DNA from: Ignelater luminosus
Taxonomy: Eukaryota > Arthropoda > Insecta > Coleoptera > Elateridae
Assembly (NCBI GenBank): GCA_011009095.1
Contig: VTPC01008056.1
Location: 7,104-71,103 of the forward strand
DNA length: 64,000 nt
Direction: 5' to 3'
Position numbers and translations under genes: made by a program. This document shows positions 12,196 through 25,585 of this stretch, in pieces; position 1 is the stretch's first letter; each line of letters starts with the position of its first letter. The notes beneath the pieces are model-generated. The model was given only the letters and a program-made list of their open reading frames with translations, was not told where the DNA came from and did not search any database.

Positions 12196-15100
12196 TATTT
12201 ATACACTAAAAATTTTCAATGTGACGATAATACGTGTTTTATCTGTATAAAAACAGAACAATTAACATCAGCAGATAACAACGTAAGTGAGTCAGTCAGT
12301 TGTTCAGAGCTTATGCAACTCCGTCATTTATCCTTGGAAACTCTGCATAACACATATAAATGGTTGGCAGATCGATAGCGGATCAATAAATTCATCCTCC
12401 AAAGAAATGCAGCTCTTTCTAATCTTTAATTATTTTTACATGCATATTGAAATTAAATTGTTTTCCAACAAAGATTATTTTACTCACAAGCGAAAATCTG
12501 AGCCTTGCTTGAATTACTAACAATATAAGCTTCTATAGATTATTTGCTTTTATATAAATCTTCAATTGTTTCAAATTATCGTTTGTTCATTATCATAGCA
12601 CAAACTTGTATTTCAGATGTTCCCTTACTGAAGACAACATTGCTATGAATAAAACTGGAAATTTTACAAATTACAAATTGTACATATGATTTTGATAGTA
12701 TTGATCGACATTTGAAGCTAATCTTACAATGTTTTAAATTTCGCAGCAGAGATTTAGCCAAATTGGGATTGGGTGTTTGCTATAGGAGGTATTTTGACGG
12801 TTCAAGAATTGTCATTAATTCTTAAGTGTTTGTGCTTATGTTGATGCAAGCTCGTTCATTATTCATTTGTGTACAAAATTCACAATTTGATATTGAAATT
12901 AAAATTTAAAGTCAAAGAAATCATTACTGTTTAAGGATTTTCTTTCTATAATTTCAATCATGGGTAAATAACATAACAATATATAAATGACTATTTCTTC
13001 GGTGTAAAATTTTAGAATGAATAAAATTTAAAGCATTTCATTTTAATAATAACAGTTGTTTTTGCTTCAAAAAATAAAGACACGAAACCTGATTAATTTA
13101 TTAGCAGTCTAAAAGTAATTTTAAAAATGTTTTAATTGTGCAAATCTACTGTTGCTCTAACGCCAATAAAATATTCATGAAACCTAATTCTGTAATCAAT
13201 CAAAATAAGTCAAACTGCCAGAACGAATAATAAAAACGTCTGTTCGTTTTTGCAAACTTTTTATAAAGCAAGCACCGGTTTTTCACAATAGTAATAATAA
13301 TAATATTCGTTTGATAAAAAAGCGGTCTCCTGTTCTTTTAAGCAGATAGCAAAGGTGTCCGTGAAGTAAACAAAGCATTCCACCAAAACAAACCAGTAAC
13401 ATAAAACATTTCTGCATTGCATTACAGATACGATTCAAAATATTCAAAACGTAAAAATAAAAAGCTCGGCGGGCAAAGTATCGGCGTGCAGCTTTGTGTA
13501 ACTTTTCCAATGAAATGCAGATGGCGGTTGCTGCTAACATTGTCTACGAAAGCACAATATGCTTCCTGCGGTGGTGCCGAGATATGCCAGCCTTCATTTC
13601 CCTGGCTTTGTCTTACTCCTCTATTATAGGCGCCTACAGATATACCGCAGAAATGTGAAAATCTCTACGAAGACGTGTTTATGTTTAAATTTTACCCTAC
13701 TTGCAAAATAGTTTAGATCGTTCGGTTTATAAGGAACGCACAAAATATCATGAAAGGTATCGACGAGCGAATTTAATGGTTTTGCAAATTTTCTTCCTTG
13801 TGCGAATTTTTTTAGTCAATGCAGCTTTCATAAAAAAAAGCTTTTTTCATCATTCATCAATAATGTATTTTAAGTCTTATTCAGTAATAAAAAAAGAACA
13901 TCAGCAGCAATTCTGAATTTATTTTTTAAAACTGAAAACTGTAAAATCGCAGTATTACGCTGACTTTGAAAAACTCAGCGAAAGCCGGCTGCTTTTAACA
14001 TTAAAAGTACCAAAACACGTTCTTTTTAACCTCTTTAAAAAATTATTTTATCCACAATTTATGGTTGTGTTGGGAATTTCTGCTGTGTTCAGGGTCCTCC
14101 TCAATTTTACGAGTGCGTTGTTAACCTAACCTTAGAAGCGATATTGATCTGCTATTTTTCTAGTTTTAAGAAGATAATTTTAGAAATAAAGAATTATTAA
14201 TCAGTCAATAATTATAATTTATTTATCGAATACAAAAGCAATAGAAGTAGAATAAGGTGTATATCAAACAACTTTTTTTATGTTGGTTGGTTTTTTTTAT
14301 TAAACTAATTAATAAAATTCATTAATCTTATTCTGCACACTAGCATAAGAAACCATTTGGATATGCGTACTACTGACACTACTGCATTCAAATTCGATAT
14401 AGAAATCACACCTGAAGATAAATATTATTACTATCTGGTTGTTTAGTATCTTTGTATTAATACAGTTATAGTACTTATAAGCATCAGAAACAAATTCCTG
14501 ATAATGGGATCTACGCTTATATAACTAACATAACTACTGCAAATACCCGACAAAAGCTAAAGTGTTAAGTACAAAATTAGATTTCACATCACAGACTAAG
14601 TAGATGTAATATTTAATAATATTATTATTTACTCTAATTTACGTATTATATATTTACTACACATACATATTAGAGTCGATGGAGGATTTAACAGTTACTG
14701 GTATACCGCGCTCCTTTCTACCACATACGAATAACCAGTAAGTTTCGATATTACTGACCACACCGAACTCGGCTTATGTAACTTTGAAAACTGGAAACCG
14801 ACTGTATACTGCCCTCACGCCCCATATCATATACAGACTGTTCAGGAATTTTCAGCCGCAAGCCATTCAATAAATTTAACTTTTGGTATGTGTCAATAAG
14901 CCATTCTCTTTTACAATGGTATAATTTGTATTACATCTTTTGGAACATCACCTAATTTGAAGTCTAAGGGAATTACAATGTTTTTAGATTTTCATTTTAA
15001 ATACCTTTAGATGATTTTGTTACCTGAAATCTGTACAAATATTCTATTGCTGTTCTAATTTTATCACTAAATCAAATTATTGTTCTAGCGTACCTAACAA

Positions 15101-18100
15101 AGGTCCTATTTCATTATCGGTTTTAATCAGTCTTTATTTTAAATTCTATTGTCTATTTACATCTTCTATCATCCTTTTCTTAATTTCTTAATTCTTCTTT
15201 GCTAAATTTCCTTTTCTTCCTTTACCATGTTTAATTTTGCAATATTTAAACTCCTTTCTCCATATCGGATGAATCGTGTTCATGTTTGAAAAGATTTCTC
15301 ATTCAGTGGTACTCGTAGGTGACATAAACTGCAAAAGTCTTATGTGCCCATAGGCGTAGCATTGTGGGTCTGGAAGAAAGAAACTATCAGGCTATCTACC
15401 TATTCATACTTGATCAAATTCCATCCATAGACATCTGTCAGCAAAGGGTTACGACTCAGCTGAATTCTTAACTTTCAAGTTATGCCGCTAAAGGTTACGA
15501 CAGAAACGTTCATGTTTCCGAATTTCTAAATAAGAAACCTTTAGCCAAGTTTACTATGCAAAAGTCTTCTGATGAATAAGAAAAGACAATGGCGAATTTT
15601 GGCCAGATTTAAGAAATCGCGAAAAATATTAAACATTCATCAAACAGGTGTCAGGACGAAACCTCTAAACGAGACTGATGCAGATATAATTCGATCGTAT
15701 TAGATATTATCACCCCCATCCCTGCAGAAAAGGAAAGTGTGTCTTTATGCGGCATTATCCTGGAAAAACGTCACATCAAATCGCGACTTTTTTGAGATTA
15801 ATGTTATTCAATGACTAAACATGTGACCGGAGCACAGACGGTCTTTTTTGTTCTTTATCAGTACATTTTGGGAAATTGGATTTTGATCACCTTTGAACGA
15901 TCATAGACGGTCATAATTGCGGTCTTTTGCAAAATCTCTTTTTTTATATCTTGAAGAGCTCTTATGATTGCATCTCAAAAACGGCTAACTTCATTACTAA
16001 ATTACAGAAAACTGAAGAAGCTTGTCTGTTTTAAAACATTTGAAGATAACGTAGCAAACTGGATACGAATTTGAAGCAAAAAATAAGGGAATCCCCAAAC
16101 GCATTGTAACTCATAATATCTCTATCCAACGTCTCTGTAAAACATGAAATTTACTAGAAAGCTGATTGCGGACGACCTAATAAAGCAGCTTTTAATAAGT
16201 CCAAGAAATTTACTACGTGATTTTGCACAACGAGTCCTTTAGCATCAATGATCTCTTCAAAGCTTAAGCAAACTTTTCCAATAATGCCATTACTAATTTC
16301 CATGTTAATCATGTATGGGCAGAACACGATCCATACGCAACCACAGAAGCTCGTTATCAACATCAATTTTTAGGTGAACTTCTCAATTAGGCTGTACCTT
16401 TAATCGTCGAGGTTAACTGGTGACTCATATTGTCATTTTCTTTAAGAGCAATTGCCACTAGATCAGATACCAAATGCGGTTTATGTATGTCCATGCTCCA
16501 GCACATTTAAACCAAACACAAGGTTCATTACCTTCTCATAGATATAGATAGATATTCTGATCTTCAGAAAATAATCGAGAAAATTCAACGAAAGGGCAGA
16601 AGCAAAAACTAAAAAGAATGATAGTGCTTAAAGTAGTTTATGCAAGGCTTAGGGGTTAGGACGAAAGACCTACGTCTACTTTCAAAGTTAGTCTCAGGCT
16701 ATTTGGTTTTTTTCTTATTACCAGTTAAGGTTGTATTCTAAATTTAGATTTTGTCTTTGATTCTAGTACATTTAAAATTTGAAACAATGTATGTCCAAAT
16801 ATGATAACGACGATAGAGCGCCTCGAGTAGAAGGCTAACATGGATTCCTACAGCAGACTTTTTGTGCTGATTCAGTTTTCTAAATGAGTTAGATTTGCTG
16901 GGCCATCACGTTGCGCCAGTTGATTCCGCGTTGTCTCCCTTCTCGGATTTTGTCAAAAAATGCAATGCAAGATGATGGCCCAGATCTTGAAATTCCTCAC
17001 GCAGGGAAACTTTGTAAAAGAATTCCTGAGAGGGAATTTTTATCTTACCCCTGTTAACTTGGAAATCTTAAATTACGAGTAACATTTTAAATGATCTTAC
17101 GACCGATTAATTAGCCCATTAATTAAACGATCTTTCAATGTTCAATGTTCAAATGATCGCCCTACACACCCAAATAGTGGTAAAGGTTATTTTCGGGTTT
17201 TCGCCTTCGTTAAGAAAGAAATTCTACATTAGACAAAACAAGTGAAACTGAGCGGCAACATAAACTGTGTGGTGCAGCTGTAATATTATCAGCATCTTTT
17301 TGTAGAAGAAACAACTAACGAATAGATCTTTCTTGTAGTTTAGCTAGTTACAATTCTTATATAAAATACAAATGGTAATGTAATAATGATGATCTGAAAA
17401 TTATTGTATTTGTTTATAAAGTGACAACTAAGTTTTAAAAATCTCATCTTAATAATTGTAAGCTTTGGAGTTGTCAAACTCTTAAACTATAAAATCCTTG
17501 TTAAAACAAAACTTAAAATAATTTCGTTCAGCTGAAGCTTATTTTGTTAATTGTATTTAAAGTCAAAACTTTATAATCGGTATGAGGATTACAAGTTTTA
17601 AGTTTCAAACAGCAAACCCTGTACGGCTTTTGTTTGCATTAATTTATACAGTGTGTTTTTAGATTAGTATAATATAATAAGGGATAAGATAAAAATTAAA
17701 AACAATGGAGGACTTGAATTACCTATAATTTACATTTATTTACTGGTTTAGCTTATGTTCGTTAAATAAAACCTGGTTAACATAATTTAGAAAATAAATT
17801 CCGGCATTCTTTTTATTAGGGAATAAAACTTTTTATGACGCAAATATAAGGATAGGGATTTCTAGCCAACTTGGATTTATCTACTTTGGTTCATTTTCTA
17901 AAAATAATACCCAGTGAATATAACAGTGGCTGTGCACACCTGCGGCATTGTTTCCAACTACTTAACTCTGTCCTTTGCTACAGCGCAGTTTTGGTGGCAG
18001 CGTCTGCGGTCCTTGTCACGCGGAATGCTATTTGCGGGACAAAAGCACCGCAAATGAGATAACTAAAAACAAGTCTTATATAAACATGAGCTTAAACAAG

Positions 18101-19251
18101 CATCGATTACCCGTTCTCGCTTTTGAGGGCTCAAAGCAAGATACTTCCTTAATTAATTGCCAAATACTGAAATACGCATAAATAGTGAACGTATGTAAAA
18201 CGTGAATGGTAATATGCAGATAAAAATCGGATTAAAGTTGAAACGACGTTTAATACCTTTTACGCAATGGTGATTAACAGATCATGATTATATGGTTATC
18301 AATTAAACTATGTGTTGAATCTGTTGAATCACCTCTAACAAACTACAAGATAATTTTCAATTAAAATAGAATTTGCGACTGGTTTTTATAACTAGTAAAC
18401 TAACACCTGGTGATTATATCTGTATTTAAGTCAGTGAATCTGTTGTATCACGCATTCTTCCTAATTATACTTCTTGCACGATAATCGTTTATGGTAGTCT
18501 CAGCAGCTCAGTAATAGTCGTGATGGAATAAACATATGTTTGAACAATAACATTATATTGTATTGTGATATCTATTCCTAATTTATTTGCTGCATCATTT
18601 TTCATTCCATGTTATCAAAACGTGCTATAATCCAAATTAAAAATAATCAAGAAGTGCTACTACGTGAAGCATTTGTCAAAAACATGGTATCAGTAGTTTT
18701 CTTATTTGGAGCTTAGATATAATATACTACACTTCCGTCAAAACTATCTACCCTAAATAATTTACCGTTGATGATACTGAGAAAAATCTAAAACAGGCAA
18801 CCTTAGTATTAAGGAAGACATAATATGGTATGAGTTTTGTTAATGTTTCACATGAACAGTACTGTCATAGCATAGTTCAACCGAACGCTCACTTCATTCT
18901 CTGTGCGACTGTGCCTGTTTGTAGTTAATGACTAATAAATAAGTACTCCAGAAAGGACCCCTTTAGGCTCCAGACCAAGAATCTTGCGATTATTAGGTTC
19001 TTTATGAAACGTGTGTGAAGAAATCCAAGCCTATATCAAAGGTATAAACTTTATTCATTAATAGTCATTTACTTTGTCAGTCATTTTTGCCCTAGTTCTA
19101 ATTTTTGAGTTCTCTAGTTTGAAAGATGGGCTATTTGAGAGTAATATTCTTAGGTTTTATTGTTGACAATTGATTGCGTTTTATCCACTGTTACATGCCG
19201 TTTTTATTAAGGACTCCAAATAACGGTGCTATAAAACATCAAACATACATA
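12196..19251. other. Long non-coding stretch
   Basis: No coding region or complete element is supported over 7 kb. There is a GC-richer island at about 13440-13640 that looks like possible regulatory sequence. An 11-bp perfect inverted repeat (ctgggccatca at 16898-16908 and its complement at 16973-16983) surrounds a GC-richer 60 bp. The region 15300-16450 is less AT-rich and may hold an old unrecognised repeat. Short open frames here (for example 13417-13629 and 17871-18181) show no protein family features. Confidence 0.5.
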
Positions 19252-21216
19252 CAGTGTGTCCGTAAAGTATGTAATATCCTATATATCTCAGTAAATATGC
19301 ATTTTATGGAAAAATGTTTCTTATAAAAGTTGTTTAGTGTTTAGTTTTATATTACAGGGCAATACCAAATAACTATTTTTTAAAAAACAAAAGCGCAATG
19401 AATAATGCTTTAATTTTTTTTAATGGGAAGGTATCCCTTTATTGTACTCATTTGATAGAGAATCTTTTTCTCTTTTCAATGATGTAAAACTTTGATACAC
19501 TTGCATAAGTAAATTTTGATTAAAACGCAAAAAAATGTTTGAAAGTTTATTTCAATATTCATCTGTTACGAATTGAAAATTTTGTATAACTACACTCTAC
19601 AGTTCATAGAAGGTGTTCAAAGTGTGCACCATTCACAGCTTAGCAATGATAAAGTCGTCTTTCAAATTCGTTTACTGCATTTTGAATCGTTTCTGGTGTG
19701 ATAGCTCTAATCTATTCTAATAAGGTCTTTTAGAGTTTCAATATCTTTAGGCATATCGACATAAATCTTATTTTTGAGATGGCCCCACAGAAAACAATCA
19801 AGTGGACTTCAATCCGGCGAGCGAGCTGGCCATTCTACTGCACCTTTTCTGCCTATCCATCGATAAGGGAAAGTATTATCAAGAAACTGTCGGACATTAA
19901 TTCCGAAATGAGGAGGAGCCCCGTCTTGTTGCAACCGTATTGTGTTATGGGGTACATCTGGATCTAGTTCATTAGGAAATAGAACAGCTAAAGCAGGAAC
20001 TAAGTCAAATCTTAAAAAATCTAGATAAGCATCCGCTGTTAAATTATGTTCTATAAAAAAAGGTCCCAAAATTTGGGTTCCAATAATTCCTGCCCAGACA
20101 TTGACTTTCTGCTAATATTGGGTGTGCCCTTCTACATACCAGCCAGGATTTAGCGAAGACCAGTAGCGCGTGTTTTGTTTGTTAATGGTATCATTCAAAC
20201 AAAACGTTGCCTCATCAGTGAAGAGGATATTTTTATGAATATTTGCATTTTCCTGAAGCCTATGTGTTATTTCTTCGCAAAATTGTAATCTTCGATCTAA
20301 ATCATCTTCTATTAATTCTTGAACTATACAAGGTTTATACGGATGCCACTTCTCCTTTCTTAGAACTTCGTGTGCAGTGGATTTCTTCAAAGTGTGTTCA
20401 CGAGCAAAATGTCGAACAGAAACATGCGGATTTTCCACGACAGCCAACAGTATATTCTCACGTTGTTCATTATTTAGAGCTTTAGGTCTGCTCGTTTTTG
20501 GACGATCTTTGACAGAACCCGTCTAATGAAATTTATGCAAAATTTTACTTACAGTAGACTGAGAAATATGGTATTCGGGGTGCACGTTATTAAACAAACT
20601 GCAAACTTCCTCCAGTGTTCTCCTTCTGTCTCCATATCCCAGCATCATTAAAATTTCGATACAATGTTTTTCTGATAAATGATCCATAGCAAGTCGTATT
20701 TTTGTAACTTTGTTATCCTCACGTTAATCAAAATGCTTAAATTAATTAAACAAATAACTTTTCGCTTCAGTTCGGTTATTAATTGACATTTCTACGACGC
20801 ATTCAATTGTTGCAACAAACAAAAGTGTATCACACCGACCATAATGTGACTAGACGATATTGATAATTTAAAAAACCGCGTCTGGAAAGGTAACAGATGA
20901 ATAAATAAACTTTTGAGCGTTATTCAAACAATTTTTTGCGTTTTAATCAAAATTTGCTTATGCAAGTGTATCAAAGTTTTACATCATTGAAAAGAGAAAA
21001 AGATTCTCTATCAAATGAGTACAATAAAGGGATACCTTCTCATTAAAAAAAAATTAAAGCATTATTCGTTGCGCTTTTGTTTTTTTAAAAAATAGTTATT
21101 TGGTATTGCCCCGTAATATAAAACTAAACACTAAACAACTTTTATAGGAAACATTTTTCCATAAAATGCATATTTACTGAGATATATAGGATATTCTATA
21201 CTTTTCGGACACACTG
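19252..21216 (-). mobile_element. Tc1/mariner element with very long terminal inverted repeats
   Basis: The ends at 19252-19569 and 20890-21216 are inverted copies of each other over about 320 bp, beginning cagtgtgtccg and ending near the catctgttac block, with small indels and scattered mismatches. TA flanks each end (19250-19251 and 21217-21218). The 1,965-bp element carries one minus-strand transposase gene, now broken. Repeats this long are unusual; most Tc1/mariner elements have about 20-30 bp, though some Tc1-like lineages have repeats of a few hundred bp. The divergence between the arms indicates an old insertion. Confidence 0.9.
19640..20687 (-). pseudogene. D,D41D-type Tc1/mariner transposase, three stops and a frameshift
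   Basis: From ATG at 20687 the frame reads a helix-turn-helix N-terminus, then a TAG at 20525-20523 (codon 55). It then continues through PHVSVRHF and ILFTDEATFCLND (first catalytic Asp). A TAG at 20114-20112 follows, then QKVNVWAG, GPFFIEHN and RLQQDGAPPHFG (second Asp), then a TGA at 19811-19809 between SPD and SPLDCFLWG (third Asp). Counting gives 41 residues between the second and third Asp, as in the intact gene at 30746-31831, so the two belong to related groups. A frameshift near 19710 precedes the C-terminal end, which stops at 19642-19640. Dead copy; family call is firm from motifs. Confidence 0.85.
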
Positions 21217-21281
21217 TATGATGTCGATCTTTTCTAAATACTTAGATAGAAAAACCAATAATAATTGACCGAACGGATATA

Positions 21282-22724
21282 AACTGACCGGCAAAAAAAA
21301 CCGGTCACCCTGAAATATTTGGCAAAACCACTTTAAAAATTATTAATTTAACCAGTGATTGTTATTTGATTAAAGAACCATTCCCTGTTGACACAGGACG
21401 TACAAATTAGCTAAAAATAAAGACAAATTAATACATTAATTAAAAACAATAAAGGTGGCTGGTGCTATAGACATTGTTTCTTATCATTTGTTTATAAGTT
21501 TGACAGTTAATAAACGTTTTCACGTGAAAACAATGCCGTTAACTGTTACGGACGTTTCTCGAATTGTCGCTCTGATTGAGGATGGTCATAGTTGGTGGTG
21601 TCGCGTTCTTTGGGCATACGTTGAGTACTACCGTTCAGGATGCCTGGATCGGTATCGGGAGACTAGCAGATTCGCAAAGTGAATAGGATCACTGAGCTGA
21701 TGATCGTTTCGTTGCACCCAACACGCTACGGGATCGCAGCTCAACGGCGGTTCAACTTCAACATCGCTTGCTAACAGTACGAGGGGTTGAAATAAGTAAA
21801 AGGACAATTAAGCGAAAGCTTGTAGAAAGTGGTTTAACTTCGCGGAGAGCTGCCACAGGGCCACAATTGCTTCCTAGGCATCGTCTTCAGTTTGCACGAT
21901 TGCATGCGGCAACGGAGTAAAGTTCTCTTTACTGACGAGTCGCGTTTTTGTCTACGATCACGTGATGGTCGGGAAAGGGTGTGGAGGAGACGAGGCGAAT
22001 GACATGCGGACTGCACCATCTCTGAATGGATATCTTTTAAGAGAGGTTCTGTTATGGTATGGGCAGGTATTTCCTCGAAAGCACATACCGACCTCACGTT
22101 TGTGCAAAATGGTGCTTTGAACGCTCACAGATATGTGGAAAAGATTCTTCAAGAAGCTGTCGTCCTATTTTCCTATTTTATGGGAAATGGTTTCGTTTTA
22201 ATGGATGACAACGCCAGACCACATGCTGTACGAGTCGTGACTGAATATTTGGATGAGGTCGGCATTTGAAGACTTGATTTGCCAGCATGCAGCCCGGATC
22301 TTAATCCCATTAAACATCTTTGGGATCAACTCCAGAGGCATATTCGTCGCCGTCCAACAATGCCAGAGATTCTTAAACAGCTACGATTGTCCCTTCAGGA
22401 AGAATTTAAAGCAATTCCTTAAATCTACTTAACAAATTTAGTAAACTCAATGCCAAGGCGGTTAAATGATGTAATTCAAGCTCGAGGAGGACATGCACAC
22501 TACTAATAATTATCAAAAGGTCCATTATAAACAGCCACCTTTATTGTTTTTAATTAAGAAAATATTGTATTTAGACTGTTTTTGATACTTTCTCAAATTA
22601 AATTTAATTCTCTATTAATTTTTCTCTGTTTTATAGTAATTTATACATCCTGTGTCAACAGTGAATGGTTTTTTAATCAAATAACAATCACTAGTTAATT
22701 AATAATCTTTTTTGCCGGTCAGTG
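21282..22724 (+). mobile_element. Tc1-like element with long terminal inverted repeats
   Basis: The left end (aactgaccggc) and the right end (cactgaccggc when read inwards) are flanked by TA at 21280-21281 and 22725-22726. The inverted similarity extends about 180-190 bp, to the ggtggctg / cagccacc blocks at 21454-21461 and 22532-22539, with many mismatches and small indels. It lies only 65 bp from the preceding long-repeat element. It carries one decayed plus-strand Tc1 transposase. Confidence 0.85.
21533..22506 (+). pseudogene. Tc1-like transposase pseudogene, catalytic Glu changed to Lys
   Basis: This is a DD34E-type transposase relic. ATG at 21533 begins MPLTVTDVSRIVALIEDG. After frameshifts one reads ISKRTIKRKLVESGLTSRRA, LFTDESRF (first Asp), SVMVWAGISS, FVLMDDNARPHA (second Asp) and CSPDLNPIKHLWDQL. 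In active family members this last motif is NPIEHLWD, and here the codon is AAA in place of GAA, so the third acidic residue is lost. The C-terminus IQARGGHAHY ends at the stop 22504-22506. The total length of 974 nt is not a multiple of three, and several frame changes are present, so the copy is inactive. Confidence 0.85.
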
Positions 22725-22726
22725 TA

Positions 22727-25585
22727 TATGAACGTCTATTTATTAGAAAATATGAGAAAACACAAACGGAAATCGAGGAGGAGACGCTTGACTCTGTTTT
22801 CAGGGTTCAACTGCATTCCAAATCAAACCAACAAAGCTTTTACGAGGTCAAAAAACAGGTTTAGCAAAGAGGATTGAAACACCGCTTCAGTAGGGAATAG
22901 AGAGTTTTAAAATATGTCCCAAAAACAAAAGAAAAAGACAAATGTGATATTTATACTCAAACTGGGAAGAAATTGTACCGACTTTGCAGCTTGACTTTGT
23001 TTAGTTGAGAAGGTCTGAATAAATTATTGGTAGACATATGTATAAGAAATAATTTTTGAAATATCTTCTACTATACCAATATGCTTATCAAGGTAGATAG
23101 TTGCGAAAAAGTATCTTCTGTAATTTAGTGAGCAAGACACAAAGTTATATTAGAATCAAAAATACTCCTCTGAAGTTTTCTTTTGATACCCAGAGTGCTC
23201 CATTCAATATACATAACAATGGGAAAGCGGCACTATCACCGTTTACATTATATTGGTGTGGATAGACATCATGCTCAAAAATAGAACTCTTTACATCTTT
23301 TCTGGTATATCTCCAATGAGAATGATAACCACCAACGCAATGGAGTGGTACCGTCTTTTCTTCTTCTTGTGAACAAGCTCTAAAGAGAAATTAATATAGA
23401 AAAAAGATTTTACATGCAAGGTTGGGGAAATGACAAAACTATATTTATTGGGGGAGTTAAGTCCAGTAAGACAATGAAGTGTAATTAAAAGTGTTAACTA
23501 TACCGGAGCTATTTGAAATCAGATTTAACATGTCGATCGGATTGAATATTTAAGAGTTCATCTAGAGACTAAACCATAAAGCTTAGGGCGACAAAACTCT
23601 TCTATACAAACTAACCTGGTGGTTAAGGGCAAACAGTATTTATTGGCTCTAGACCAAAGTCATATCACCAACCCTAACATATGTCACTTATTTACAGCTG
23701 AAAAAAAAGCAGCGGTAGGTACACTGATGAGTATCCTGATGATCATACAAGGATTTTCCATCATCTGAAATAAAATAATCTAAAATCTATGAAGGCAGTT
23801 AAAAGTTTTAAATACTCTTCAATATTCCTATTTAAGAAACAAATGCAGCAAAACATAAAGGCTAAAGTTACAGAACACACTCATTGGGGCTCTATGCGGT
23901 ATACTGTCGGATCCTAGTTAGACTTTAGAGCTGATGTAAGTATGCAAAACATGAAACCAGGGCAGAAACTTAATTTAAATTTGAAACTGGGGGAAACAAC
24001 TAAATAGTGAGATTATGTACATACGATATAAGTAATAGAGAGAAATTTTAAAAACAAGAGAATCTGAATTATCTTAGAGAGTTGAACAATGCTTAAAGCA
24101 ATAAGCAACAACAAAATAGACCCCCACACAATACTGAAATATTTTATATCTTATGCTTTATGTTCTGTTAAAGCAGTGTAAATATCTTGTGGGTACTTGG
24201 ACATGAAGGTATATACAAGGTAATGAAAATGTGAATCTTTTTACATAAAGGAGGAGTTCAGTCCGGATGATCAGACCAGAATCTATAAACTATCAACAAA
24301 TTAAAGACCAAACACAAACAACTTTTGTTGGTAAAACCTGGTACGTTTCTGCTTTTTGAAATCAATAGGAGTCTTGCAGAAAAATAGGCCTGCATGAAGA
24401 TCACAGAGGGGTGCAATAGGCCATATATAACGAAAAAAAGGTTTTGTGTGCAAACGTGCTTAATGTGACATTTTTTATTTCGAATCTGTTTTACTTAAGT
24501 AAATTCACTTGAATAATAGAACTATGAAGGATAAGGTGCAGTGTACAAGCCTTTCTTAATAAAAAAAAATGTTAGAAAATCAGGAATAGATCAGAACCTA
24601 AACGAGGAAGTCATTTTATCTCCTGAAGAATACAGAAAAATGTTATTGTAAATTCAGAATCTTGCTAATTGGTAATACCTTGTTTCATATATTAATAAAA
24701 ATCACTTGTAGTCTTTCCCAAAATTGAATCGTGTATAAGTATTTAGTCTGTAATTTAGATTTTGTTATGATCTCATAAATAGAAAATAAGGATGTCTAAA
24801 GGTTCTTTTCTTAAAAATGACTTGTTTTATTTTGTGTCATATTTAGTTTAAAATGTTAATTAGAATATCCTGGATAGTTCAGAATATAACAAAAAAATAA
24901 TTCGTTTAGTTGTTTATGTTACTTACCTAATTACTACTAATATAGCCTACATAATACTAGAACCATAAATCTTGGTTAGACTTGTGTGCAGTTAGTTTTG
25001 GTTAGGTCTCTGGTCCAATTAAGCTGCAATACTGACTGCAAATTGCATTGACAATATCTGCTTTTCCACGGGGAAACCTTAACCCCAAATCTGCGTTAAC
25101 TGCAATCTTAATTGTTGTTTTACAAGATCAGTTAGTTTTCTAGAATTGCACGTGATGTTGGAAATGCTTTTTAACCACGTAATTATGATAACTTTATCGA
25201 ATAAAAAATAAATTTTTGAAACACCATGTATTACGTCTTATAATGTATTTTTTCTCAAAGGGGATCAATGTTAGTTCTGATCCCATCAGAACGAAGCATG
25301 AAGGAATGTGTTCCCTCTTCCCGTGGGTAAACGATCGTGATACAATTATAAAGGATTTAGGTACAGGCGTGACTGAAACAAGCAAGTCATTGCAGGAAAT
25401 TTTAACTCAAGGGAACAAAGGGATTTAAGTAAAATAATTTTCTTTTATAAAATAAAACAATAAATACAAGTTATGTGAAAAAATCGCTATATAATAAATG
25501 TATATTAAATGGATACGTATAAATAATATTATTCTATAGTAAATGTATACGAATAGTAATAAATAAATTTATATTTTTAGAAGAT
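22727..25585. other. Non-coding stretch downstream of the host gene
   Basis: No coding region, terminal-repeat element or RNA gene was recognised. The segment lies between the Tc1-like element and the stop codon of the minus-strand host gene, so its right part should include that gene's 3' untranslated region. I could not identify a clear AATAAA on the minus strand close to the stop. The short frame 25216-25428 is most likely chance. Confidence 0.5.

Noticed and set aside
13417..13629. 70-codon plus-strand frame in the 13.5-kb island
   Set aside because: No start context, splice support or protein features; the island is better described as non-coding.
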